The translations under genes and the position numbers were made by a program. A stretch of 7,034 bases of DNA, from assembly GCA_026986455.1 (NCBI GenBank), contig JALSON010000348.1, forward strand, positions 1-7,034. The letters are read 5' to 3'. The notes below the pieces were generated by a model. That model was not told the origin of the DNA. It saw only the letters and a list, made by a program, of their open reading frames with translations, and did not search any database. Positions 1 to 4,995 of this stretch are shown here, piece by piece. Positions within the stretch are counted from its first letter, which is position 1, and each line of letters opens with the position of its first letter. Origin of the DNA: Thermococcaceae archaeon. GTDB lineage: Archaea; Methanobacteriota_B; Thermococci; Thermococcales; Thermococcaceae.

Positions 1-64
1 TGTATTTTGAGCGCTTCATGGTTATTCCTGTGTGCGGCGGGATATATGAACCTTTGGTGGCAAC

Positions 65-967
65 TCACTCAATGGAGAGAATATAGACCCCAAGGAACAT
101 CAAAACGCCGAAAAATGCTTTAACCTCTGTGAAGCTCTCCCCGAGGATCAGGAAGGCAAAGAGGGCGCCGATTAATGAGGAAGTCGAAAAAATTGCCCCC
201 GTTTTCATGGTTCCAATCTCCCTGAGGGCAAATAAAAACAGCACGATGGAAAAGCCTATGCTGAAGGCACCGGCCGTCAGTATGTAGGGGAGGCTCTGGA
301 GAGGAATGTAGAGGGGAATTCCAATTAGAGAAGCTAAAATTAACAGCGCACTCCCCCCAAACAGGCCCTTTAGAGAGGTTACCAGCAGCAAATCCCTCTT
401 AACGCTCAGCAGCTTGCTCAAATTGTTGTCCACCGCCCATGAGAGGCCCGCAAGGATTATCAGGAGGTTTCCAATGACACCCCTGGCCAGCTCCACATCT
501 CCAAAGCTCTCCGTCGAGATTACAGCAGCTCCAGTTAAGATCAGGAGAATTCCGGTAATGCTCCTTCGTGAGACTTTTTCTTTAAATACCAAAATGGCTA
601 TTAAAACGGTGAAAAGCGTCTCCGTATTGAGGAGCAGAGACGCATTAACGGCCGTCGTTTTATTTAAACCGAGCATGAAAGAAAGAGGAGCCAAAAAAGA
701 ACCAAAGAGAACTATAAGCGCCAGCAACAGGAAGTCCCGTTTTGAGAAGGTTTCCTGCGTCTCAGCTTTAAATTCAAGCCTTTTGAGGATTTTATCCTTA
801 AGAGGCGTGAAGCGGAGGAGCATTAAGACTATTCCAGCTGTCAGATAAATGCTTCCCGCCACAACCAGCGGATGAACATTTCTAAGGGCGATTTTATTCA
901 GCGTTGAGCTTATTCCAAAGAGCAGTGCCGCCGAGAGGGCGCTCACGTAGCCGTAGTGGTGGGTCAT
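65..967 (-). CDS. EamA/DMT-family transporter
   Basis: A 300-residue integral membrane protein of the drug/metabolite transporter (EamA) superfamily, which exports amino acids, metabolites or drugs; the substrate cannot be read from sequence. About ten hydrophobic helices are visible, near residues 6-24, 35-52, 79-99, 106-127, 136-153, 164-180, 193-213, 226-247, 255-276 and 283-298. They form the usual two tandem five-helix EamA halves (about 6-153 and 164-298). Each half ends with the family's short acidic turn after the fourth helix of that repeat (FKEKVS at 128-133, GESFT at 276-280). Length is typical of a complete transporter. The start is the ATG at 967, which lies only about 20 bases below a strong TATA box and has no Shine-Dalgarno, so a leaderless message is likely. 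It lies 85 bp downstream of the mercuric-reductase-like gene on the same strand but appears to have its own promoter, so a role in metal efflux is only a guess from position. Confidence 0.9.
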   Translation of the reverse strand: MTHHYGYVSALSAALLFGISSTLNKIALRNVHPLVVAGSIYLTAGIVLMLLRFTPLKDKILKRLEFKAETQETFSKRDFLLLALIVLFGSFLAPLSFMLGLNKTTAVNASLLLNTETLFTVLIAILVFKEKVSRRSITGILLILTGAAVISTESFGDVELARGVIGNLLIILAGLSWAVDNNLSKLLSVKRDLLLVTSLKGLFGGSALLILASLIGIPLYIPLQSLPYILTAGAFSIGFSIVLFLFALREIGTMKTGAIFSTSSLIGALFAFLILGESFTEVKAFFGVLMFLGVYILSIE

Positions 968-987
968 GTATTATCCTTGAAAAAAAG

Positions 988-997
988 CCTTATAAGG
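988..997 (-). promoter_or_regulatory. TATA box of the EamA transporter gene
   Basis: The palindromic decamer CCTTATAAGG is a close match to an archaeal TATA box. Its centre is about 25 bases upstream of the ATG at 967, so transcription should start at or next to the start codon, giving a leaderless mRNA. This agrees with the lack of a ribosome binding site. A run of seven T on this strand (980-986) lies between the TATA box and the start codon. Confidence 0.55.
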
Positions 998-1008
998 TTG
1001 ATTCACAC

Positions 1009-1021
1009 GAAAAGAAAGAAG
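1009..1021 (-). terminator. possible T-rich terminator of the merA operon
   Basis: On the minus strand the sequence CTTCTTTCTTTTC lies about 32 bases beyond the stop codon of the mercuric-reductase-like gene and before the TATA box of the EamA gene. Pyrimidine tracts with short T runs commonly terminate archaeal transcription. No hairpin precedes it, so the call rests on composition and position only. Confidence 0.35.
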
Positions 1022-1052
1022 ATAGCACCGAATCACACGGTTCAAAGATTCT

Positions 1053-2453
1053 TCACATCGCACAGCAGGGCATCTTTGAGACATCCCCCTTGAAGGAGAG
1101 CGCGACGAGCTTTATGGCCTCGCTCATTGTCGGGAAGACGTGGAGGGTGTCTGTGACCTCATCCACCGTCATCCTGTTCCTTATTATCATCACCGCCTCG
1201 TGGATAATTTCGGCGACGTTGTGGGCAAGGATATGGACCCCGAGGATTTCCTTCGTTCTGGCATCGACCACCATCTTTATGAGCCCCCTCTCCTTGCCGG
1301 TGATGAGGGCCTTCGGGACGTTCGAGAACTCCACCGTGCTGCACAGACACTTCGTGACCTTTTGCGCCTCCCCATCGGTCAGCCCGACGCTTGCAAGCTG
1401 CGGGTCCGTAAAGATGACCCTTGGCACTACCCTGTAGTCCATCTCAACGTTTCTGCCCTCAAGGGCGTTCCCCGCCGCGGTAAAGCCCTCCTTGGCGGCG
1501 ACGGTCTCCAGCATGGGCTCCCCTATTACGTCTCCAGCGGCGTAGATGTCTTCACCAGCTTTCAGCGTCTCATCAACCACCACGAAGCCCTTCCCGTCGG
1601 TTTTAACATCGGTGTTCTCAAGACCCAACCCTTCAGTGTTGGGCCCCCTCCCGGTTGCGAAGAAGACGTATTCCCCTTCAAACGTCCTTTCCCTTCCCCC
1701 AACCTCGGCATGGACTTTAACCCCGCCGCCGGCCCTCTCAAGAGCCTTTATCCTCACGGAGGTATTCACGTTAATGCCCTCCTGGCTTAAGATGTCCTCA
1801 AGCTCTATTGCAAGCTCGGGCTCCACCTGGGGCATTATCCTGACGCTCCTCTGGAGTATGGTCACCTCAGCCCCGGCCCTCGCAAAGATCTGGGCAAACT
1901 CCAGCGCCTGGGTTCTCCCGCCGATAATCACAACCGACTCCGGGATGTCTTTAAGCTTAATGGCCTCAATGTATGTTAAAATCCTGTCCCTGACCTTCTC
2001 CACCCCTTTTATGGGCAGAATCCTCGCCCTTGCCCCCGTCGCAATGAGGGCCTTCCCAAACCCAACCTTCTCGCCGTTCACAAGGACTTCGCGGTTTGAG
2101 ATGAACTTAGCTGATCCTTCAACGTAATCAACGTTCTCCAAACTTTCCAGAACCTTCTCATACTTTTCTCTCCTGAGAAACTTCACGAGCTCGTCTTTTC
2201 CATTTAACAGCTCTCCAAAATCGAACCTCTCCTCCCTAAGAACCATTCCGGCGTAATGGTGCTTTAAGGCCCTCTTCCTGAGCTCAAGAGCCGTTAGAAT
2301 GTACTTTGTGGGGACGCAGCCGACGTTTACGCACGTCCCTCCAATCGGCCCTCTGTTGACCATGAGGGTCCTTACACCGAGCTCGTTGGCCCTCAGGGCA
2401 GCGGCAAAACCGGCGGCTCCGCCTCCAACAATGAGAAAATCATACTCCTTCAT
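1053..2453 (-). CDS. merA: mercury(II) reductase-like flavoprotein disulfide oxidoreductase
   Basis: A 466-residue cytoplasmic pyridine nucleotide-disulfide oxidoreductase, best read as mercuric reductase (NAD(P)H-dependent Hg2+ to volatile Hg0). Visible in order: the FAD-binding GGGAAG (10-15); the redox disulfide C41-VNVG-C46; the NAD(P)-binding turn near IIGGRTQALEFAQ (176-188); ATGRGPN (266-272); the second FAD motif AAGDVIG (305-311); and the dimerisation domain from about 342. Two points separate it from dihydrolipoamide dehydrogenase. The catalytic His of the HPTxSE motif is replaced by Phe440 in FPTMSE, and the chain ends PCCAM, with the adjacent Cys463-Cys464 pair that passes Hg2+ to the active site in MerA. 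It lacks the N-terminal metal-binding (NmerA) domain, but a free HMA protein is encoded two genes upstream. ATG at 2453 follows AAGGGG eight bases upstream. The 31-bp gap to the YHS gene fits an operon. A reductase for another soft metal or a thiol disulfide remains possible. Confidence 0.85.
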   Translation of the reverse strand: MKEYDFLIVGGGAAGFAAALRANELGVRTLMVNRGPIGGTCVNVGCVPTKYILTALELRKRALKHHYAGMVLREERFDFGELLNGKDELVKFLRREKYEKVLESLENVDYVEGSAKFISNREVLVNGEKVGFGKALIATGARARILPIKGVEKVRDRILTYIEAIKLKDIPESVVIIGGRTQALEFAQIFARAGAEVTILQRSVRIMPQVEPELAIELEDILSQEGINVNTSVRIKALERAGGGVKVHAEVGGRERTFEGEYVFFATGRGPNTEGLGLENTDVKTDGKGFVVVDETLKAGEDIYAAGDVIGEPMLETVAAKEGFTAAGNALEGRNVEMDYRVVPRVIFTDPQLASVGLTDGEAQKVTKCLCSTVEFSNVPKALITGKERGLIKMVVDARTKEILGVHILAHNVAEIIHEAVMIIRNRMTVDEVTDTLHVFPTMSEAIKLVALSFKGDVSKMPCCAM

Positions 2454-2484
2454 ACCAACGGCCCCTTAAAATGTTAAAAAGGAG

Positions 2485-2718
2485 TCAGAAGTGCATGTGG
2501 CCGCATCCACCCCTGCGGTGCCCCATGTGGTGCCCGTGATGGCCACTGTGGGAGTGGTGGGAATGCCCCATGCCCTCCATTCCGGCGTATTTTTCGGGGT
2601 TTGCCTCGAACTCCGCCTTGCATCCCGGGGAGCAGAAGTAGTAGACCTTTCCGCCGTACTCGACCTTGAGCCCTGTGTCCTCGCTTACCTCCATTCCGCA
2701 GACGGGGTCAATCGGCAT
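2485..2718 (-). CDS. YHS/TRASH-domain metal-binding protein with His-rich tail (MerH-like)
   Basis: A 77-residue protein with no signal peptide. Residues 3-44 form a YHS/TRASH domain (DPVCGMEV near the start, YYFCSPGC at 27-33). The cysteines C7, C29 and C33 have the spacing C-x21-C-x3-C, the pattern defined for TRASH metal-binding domains. Residues 51-77 are a low-complexity tail with 11 histidines plus glycines, methionines and Cys72, suited to binding soft or transition metals. The ATG at 2718 directly abuts the TGA of the HMA gene, and GAGGTGG sits five bases upstream, so the two are translationally linked. In Sulfolobus, a small TRASH protein (MerH) is encoded next to merA and hands mercury on to its partners. 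The same role here is inferred from domain and position; sequence homology to MerH itself was not tested. Confidence 0.85.
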   Translation of the reverse strand: MPIDPVCGMEVSEDTGLKVEYGGKVYYFCSPGCKAEFEANPEKYAGMEGMGHSHHSHSGHHGHHMGHRRGGCGHMHF

Positions 2719-2925
2719 TCAGGCCACCTCCGCTTCGTAGCCGAACTTTGAGACAGCGTTAATCAAATCCTCAACCCTGAGCTTTGACTCATCGTATTCA
2801 ACAACCGCTTTCTTCTCTTTCAGGCTAACCTCTGCCTTGGCCCCGATTTTTTCCAGTGCCCTCTTAATTGTCATGGCACAGTGCCCGCAGCTCATATTTT
2901 TAATGTTTAAGACGACTTTCGCCAT
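2719..2925 (-). CDS. small HMA-domain metallochaperone (MerP/CopZ-like)
   Basis: A 68-residue heavy-metal-associated domain that makes up the entire protein. The metal site is MSCGHC with Cys13 and Cys16, followed by a helix (AMTIKRALEKIG), two strands and a second helix (VEDLINAVSKFGYEAEV), giving the usual beta-alpha-beta-beta-alpha-beta order. There is no signal peptide, so it should be cytoplasmic, unlike bacterial MerP. The start is the ATG at 2925, because GGTGAT lies four bases before it; the in-frame GTG at 2934 overlaps that binding site and is less likely. It is the first gene of the operon and is followed with no gap by the YHS gene, then by the MerA-like reductase. It probably supplies metal to the reductase in place of the missing NmerA domain. 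From the sequence alone, copper or another thiophilic metal is possible. Confidence 0.88.
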   Translation of the reverse strand: MAKVVLNIKNMSCGHCAMTIKRALEKIGAKAEVSLKEKKAVVEYDESKLRVEDLINAVSKFGYEAEVA

Positions 2926-2944
2926 TTGAATCACCAGTCTAAAC

Positions 2945-2960
2945 TAAGCATGAAAGCTTA
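2945..2960. promoter_or_regulatory. short inverted repeat in the mer operon leader
   Basis: TAAGC and GCTTA are separated by six bases. The repeat lies between the predicted transcription start (about 2974) and the first start codon (2925) of the metal-detoxification operon. Arms of only five bases can arise by chance. It is listed because it lies next to a stronger inverted repeat with a related CTTATT core, and could be an accessory operator or a small leader hairpin. Confidence 0.25.
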
Positions 2961-2965
2961 TTGTT

Positions 2966-2991
2966 CTTATTCTTCCCAAAGTGAGAATAAG
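2966..2991. promoter_or_regulatory. candidate operator of the mer-like operon
   Basis: A perfect inverted repeat, CTTATTCT - 10 bases - AGAATAAG. It begins five bases downstream of the predicted TATA box and spans the expected transcription start of the HMA-YHS-MerA operon, the classic site for an archaeal repressor that blocks polymerase loading. The half-site CTTATT occurs again at 2957-2962, nine bases from the first copy. An ArsR- or MerR-type metal sensor would be the expected ligand, but no such gene is present in the window. A terminator hairpin for the upstream DUF302 gene is less likely, because the arms are AT-rich and no T run follows. Confidence 0.5.
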
Positions 2992-2995
2992 GAGG

Positions 2996-3012
2996 GGTTT
3001 AAACTTTAAAAA
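2996..3012 (-). promoter_or_regulatory. predicted BRE/TATA of the mer-like operon
   Basis: On the minus strand this reads TTTTTAAAGTTTAAACC. The TTTAAA core is preceded by an A-rich BRE-like stretch, as in Thermococcales promoters. Transcription would begin near 2974, giving a leader of about 50 bases before the ATG at 2925. The 97-bp gap to the upstream DUF302 gene also supports a separate promoter here. Confidence 0.45.
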
Positions 3013-3021
3013 TTAACAAAC

Positions 3022-3399
3022 TCACAGCGAATCTATTATCGCCCTGAGCTTCTCCTCCATAGGTTTCATGAGCTCCACAACTTCCTCTCCGGCGATTCGC
3101 CAGGCAATGCTTGGAAGTCCAATGCCTATGTAAACACCATCCTCCCTCACATAGCCAAAAGCTGTGCAAGGCATCAGTGCTCCGATGTTGGGGTCAAGTT
3201 TAACGAGCTCCGCCACAACATCGCGGTCGCATATGAAGAGCACGTGGTAGTCCGCCACTATGCCATCTTCCCTTTCCACTATGCTCACGGGGATCCTTTC
3301 ACCCACTATGAGGAGCCCCTCTTCCTCCACCTTCCTTTTGAGCTCCTCCCAGAGCTCGTCCAGATCCTTTTCAAATTTCTTAACATAGTAAAACTCCAT
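3022..3399 (-). CDS. DUF302 domain protein
   Basis: A 125-residue cytoplasmic protein of the DUF302 family, whose function is unknown. The family hallmark is seen at residues 49-78: ADYHVLFICDRDVV, then LDPNIGALMPC, where the LPC-like MPC (Cys78) and the preceding acidic/Pro turn are the conserved part. Cys57 is the only other cysteine. The N-terminal region (MEFYYVKKFEKD) begins with the typical strand followed by a helix. Three starts are in frame (GTG 3408, ATG 3405, ATG 3399). I choose 3399 because AGGTGAT at 3404-3410 stands four bases before it and overlaps the other two. The gene begins nine bases after the stop of the CoA-binding protein, so the two form an operon. DUF302 proteins often occur beside sulfur or metal genes, but nothing visible fixes a role. 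Confidence 0.87.
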   Translation of the reverse strand: MEFYYVKKFEKDLDELWEELKRKVEEEGLLIVGERIPVSIVEREDGIVADYHVLFICDRDVVAELVKLDPNIGALMPCTAFGYVREDGVYIGIGLPSIAWRIAGEEVVELMKPMEEKLRAIIDSL

Positions 3400-3408
3400 C
3401 CCCATCAC

Positions 3409-3774
3409 CTATGTCTCCACCATTATGCATCTATAAAAGCTGTACTCCACGCCTTCCTCATCGAGAAACCTGGCTATCTCATCGCTCTCCGCCCCCGGCT
3501 GGAACCAGAGCCTTTTGAAACCCGCTTCAACGGCTTCCTTTGCGACCTGAAGCCCCACGTGAGGAGGAACGACGAAGACTATAACGTCAACGTCCTTCGG
3601 AAGTTCCCGAACGCTTCTGTAGCACCTGAGGCCTTCAATCTCGTCATACTTGGGGTTAACCGGAAGAACTTCAAAGCCCTTTCCCATCAAATCCCTCAGG
3701 ATTATGTTTCCGTACTTGTCCGGGTTAGGGCTTGCTCCAACGAGAGCTATCCTCCTGAAGCCATCCACATCCAT
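3409..3774 (-). CDS. CoA-binding domain protein (YccU type)
   Basis: A 121-residue single-domain protein of the CoA_binding_2 family, a Rossmann fold related to the nucleotide-binding domain of succinyl-CoA synthetase alpha. Visible motifs are the first strand and loop IALVGASPNPDKYGN (9-23), EVLPVNPK (35-42), VIVFVVPP (64-71), LWFQPGAES (89-97) and the C-terminal YRCIMVE (114-120) with Cys116. Homologues bind CoA, but no enzymatic reaction is established. The start is taken as the ATG at 3774, six bases after AGGTG (3781-3785). The in-frame GTG at 3783 overlaps that site and is unlikely. It is the first gene of a pair with the DUF302 gene, nine bases apart, with its own predicted promoter and a palindromic site upstream. 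Confidence 0.88.
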   Translation of the reverse strand: MDVDGFRRIALVGASPNPDKYGNIILRDLMGKGFEVLPVNPKYDEIEGLRCYRSVRELPKDVDVIVFVVPPHVGLQVAKEAVEAGFKRLWFQPGAESDEIARFLDEEGVEYSFYRCIMVET

Positions 3775-3789
3775 CCTCCACACCTAAGC

Positions 3790-3803
3790 TGAAATCAATT
3801 TCA
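3790..3803. promoter_or_regulatory. palindromic operator candidate upstream of the CoA-binding gene
   Basis: TGAAAT and ATTTCA are separated by two bases, a perfect six-base-arm inverted repeat. It falls between a plausible TATA element (GAATAAAAAG, minus strand, near 3807-3816) and the ribosome binding site at 3781-3785. A protein bound here would cover the region just before the transcription start. The repeat is short and AT-rich, so chance is possible. Confidence 0.35.
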
Positions 3804-3824
3804 CCCTTTTTATTCATTGCGGGC

Positions 3825-3860
3825 CAAAAATGAATAACTCAGGCCGCGCTCTCCGCGGCC
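3825..3860 (-). terminator. hairpin plus T run at the end of the FTR1 gene
   Basis: The last codons of the iron permease form a perfect GC-rich stem: GGCCGCG (3842-3848) pairs with CGCGGCC (3854-3860) around a five-base loop. On the minus strand it is followed by TGAGTTATTCATTTTT. The layout is that of an intrinsic terminator, with the stem partly inside the coding sequence. Archaeal termination depends mainly on the T tract, so the stem may instead stabilise the mRNA 3' end. Confidence 0.4.
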
Positions 3861-4696
3861 TTCTTCTCGCGGTTCAGTGCCGGCCCCTCGCCGTAGGCCC
3901 TGATCACGAGGTAGAGGGCTGTTATGAGGTATCCAAATTGCACTATCACCCTCCCCCACTCCATGCTCACGGAGTAACCAAAGAGCACCGCGAAGACCGA
4001 GCCTATCGCTCCCTTGTGGTGCCAGATGCTCCCGCTCGGAATCCCAAGGTCGTATGCCTGGGCAGAGAACACTCCAAGGGAGTAACCCTCCTCCCCGGCC
4101 CACTCGGTAAGCTCGTGAGTGCCGTAGCCCGCAAGGCCGGCCGCCACGAACACGAGCAGTATTGAGCTGAAGTAGAAGAACCTCCTCAGGTCTATGCGCA
4201 TCCCAACCCCATATATCAGGTACGCCAGCACGAGCGCCCCGGCCAGCCCGGCGGCGAGACCGAGGAGCGTCCCGGTTAGGTTCTGGGTCATGAAGGGCGT
4301 GAGGAAGAGAACCGTCTCAAGTCCCTCCCTGAAGACAACGATGAACGTGAATCCTATTAGAGCCAGGGGGGCTATTGACTTGCTCACCTTGCTCTCTATC
4401 TCGGCTTTGATGTTCTTCCCCTTGGTTGCCATCCAGTATATCATGCTGGTTAGGACTATCACCGCCAGGTACGAGGTTATTCCCTCGAAGAGCTCCTTCT
4501 CGGCCAGACCTCCGTAGAACTTCAGTATGCCGATTCCAAGGAGGACGCTGACGCCAACTGAAAGAGCGGTGCCTATCCATACGTCCTTTATCTGGTTTGC
4601 CCGGTTGGTCCTTCTCAGGTAGGCTATTATTATCGCCACTATTATGGCCGCCTCAAGGGCCTCTCTGAATGTTATGAGGAAAGCACCTATATCCAT
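3839..4696 (-). CDS. FTR1-family iron permease
   Basis: A 285-residue polytopic membrane protein of the FTR1/EfeU family of high-affinity iron permeases. It carries both family signatures: FREALEA near the N terminus (R11-E12-x-x-E15) and FREGLET in the middle (R123-E124-x-x-E127). Such RExxE motifs bind iron on its way through the membrane. About seven hydrophobic helices alternate with charged loops, and an acidic turn (EKELFE, 66-71) precedes the third. The start is the ATG at 4696, because GGAGGT lies seven bases before it; the in-frame TTG at 4711 overlaps that site. No multicopper oxidase, EfeO or EfeB partner is visible nearby, so it may work alone, possibly on Fe2+ in anoxic water. 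A DtxR-like site in its promoter supports iron control. Length and motifs indicate an intact gene. Confidence 0.93.
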   Translation of the reverse strand: MDIGAFLITFREALEAAIIVAIIIAYLRRTNRANQIKDVWIGTALSVGVSVLLGIGILKFYGGLAEKELFEGITSYLAVIVLTSMIYWMATKGKNIKAEIESKVSKSIAPLALIGFTFIVVFREGLETVLFLTPFMTQNLTGTLLGLAAGLAGALVLAYLIYGVGMRIDLRRFFYFSSILLVFVAAGLAGYGTHELTEWAGEEGYSLGVFSAQAYDLGIPSGSIWHHKGAIGSVFAVLFGYSVSMEWGRVIVQFGYLITALYLVIRAYGEGPALNREKKAAESAA

Positions 4697-4716
4697 AACA
4701 CGTACCTCCAAAATCT

Positions 4717-4735
4717 TTAGGTCAATCTAACATCT
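4717..4735. promoter_or_regulatory. DtxR/IdeR-like iron box in the FTR1 promoter
   Basis: TTAGGTCAATCTAACATCT matches the actinobacterial DtxR/IdeR consensus (TTAGGTTAGCCTAACCTAA, from memory) at 13 of 19 positions, including the TTAGGT and CTAAC cores. The core is also a partial inverted repeat (TTAG-n6-CTAA). It lies just below the predicted TATA element and over the expected transcription start of the iron permease gene, where an iron-loaded repressor would block initiation. Confidence 0.55.
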
Positions 4736-4743
4736 CTCGGAAG

Positions 4744-4757
4744 ACCTTATGAACTTT
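4744..4757 (-). promoter_or_regulatory. predicted BRE/TATA of the FTR1 gene
   Basis: On the minus strand AAAGTTCATAAGG resembles the Thermococcales BRE-plus-TATA layout (A-rich stretch, two bases, then TTTATAAGG with one mismatch). Transcription would start near 4722, inside the DtxR-like box, and leave a leader of about 26 bases containing the GGAGGT site. Confidence 0.45.
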
Positions 4758-4904
4758 ATTTTTGCCAAATTGAAAATTCGAAAGCCCCGTCCGAAAATGA
4801 CTCCGGATTCCACAGATGCACAGCAGTTCAAACCTGTTTCATTCGAGATTCAGACATATTTCTGAAAAATTCAAAGAATATGCCCGCCCTTACATTTTTC
4901 TTTT

Positions 4905-4940
4905 GAAAGCCTCGCCCTTCAGGGCGGGGAGGAGGTCAGC
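4905..4940 (+). mobile_element. relic IS200/IS605-type right end / omega-RNA scaffold
   Basis: The 299-bp gap between FTR1 and the Lrp-type gene contains GAAAGCC followed by a strong hairpin: CCTCGCCCT (4910-4918) pairs, with one G-U, with AGGGCGGGG (4921-4929), and GAGGAGGTCAGC extends to the right. This resembles, from memory, the subterminal hairpin and 3' scaffold at the right ends of archaeal IS200/IS605 elements downstream of tnpB. Read in frame from 4906, it even gives the tail KASPFRAGRRS familiar from tnpB ends. No tnpA or tnpB reading frame remains. CCCGCCCT at 4883-4890 could pair with the same AGGGCGGG, and GAAAGCCCCGTCC at 4780-4792 is an 11/13 match to the start of the element, so a degenerate element of about 160 bp is possible. 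The remainder of the gap shows no gene. Confidence 0.5.
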
Positions 4941-4944
4941 TCCA

Positions 4945-4965
4945 GAAAACAAGCAAACAAAAACC
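4945..4965 (-). terminator. T-rich terminator of the Lrp-type gene
   Basis: The minus strand carries three T runs in succession (T5, T3, T4, separated by G or GC) about 30 bases after the stop codon of the Lrp-type regulator. This is a typical archaeal T-rich termination signal. No stem is needed or seen directly before it. Confidence 0.45.
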
Positions 4966-4995
4966 TGCAAAATGGAAAGTCATTCCACCTAGTGT

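Noticed and set aside
1..64. Left edge: open plus frames entering the window, and a possible minus-strand start at 19 (ATG, TATA-like TTCATATA near 40-47)
   Set aside because: Only 6 to about 40 codons are visible, none recognisable. The plus frames would overlap the end of the EamA gene. The minus start is possible but cannot be supported with six codons.
1140..1790. Long plus-strand open frames opposite the merA gene (also 904-1437 and 1546-2127)
   Set aside because: They lie opposite a clear flavoprotein with all motifs; their translations show no family pattern and no ribosome binding site, and come from the GC-rich codon use of the real gene.
1053..2453. Dihydrolipoamide dehydrogenase for the flavoprotein
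   Set aside because: The catalytic His is Phe440, the chain ends with a MerA-type Cys pair, and the neighbours are metal carriers rather than 2-oxoacid dehydrogenase or glycine cleavage genes.
3244..3792. 182-codon plus-strand open frame across the DUF302 and CoA-binding genes
   Set aside because: It runs antisense to two recognisable protein families and has no plausible promoter or domain.
4828..4990. Degenerate tnpB coding sequence before the hairpin
   Set aside because: The frame leading into KASPFRAGRRS is open, but upstream residues show none of the TnpB zinc-finger or RuvC motifs, so only the end structure is claimed.
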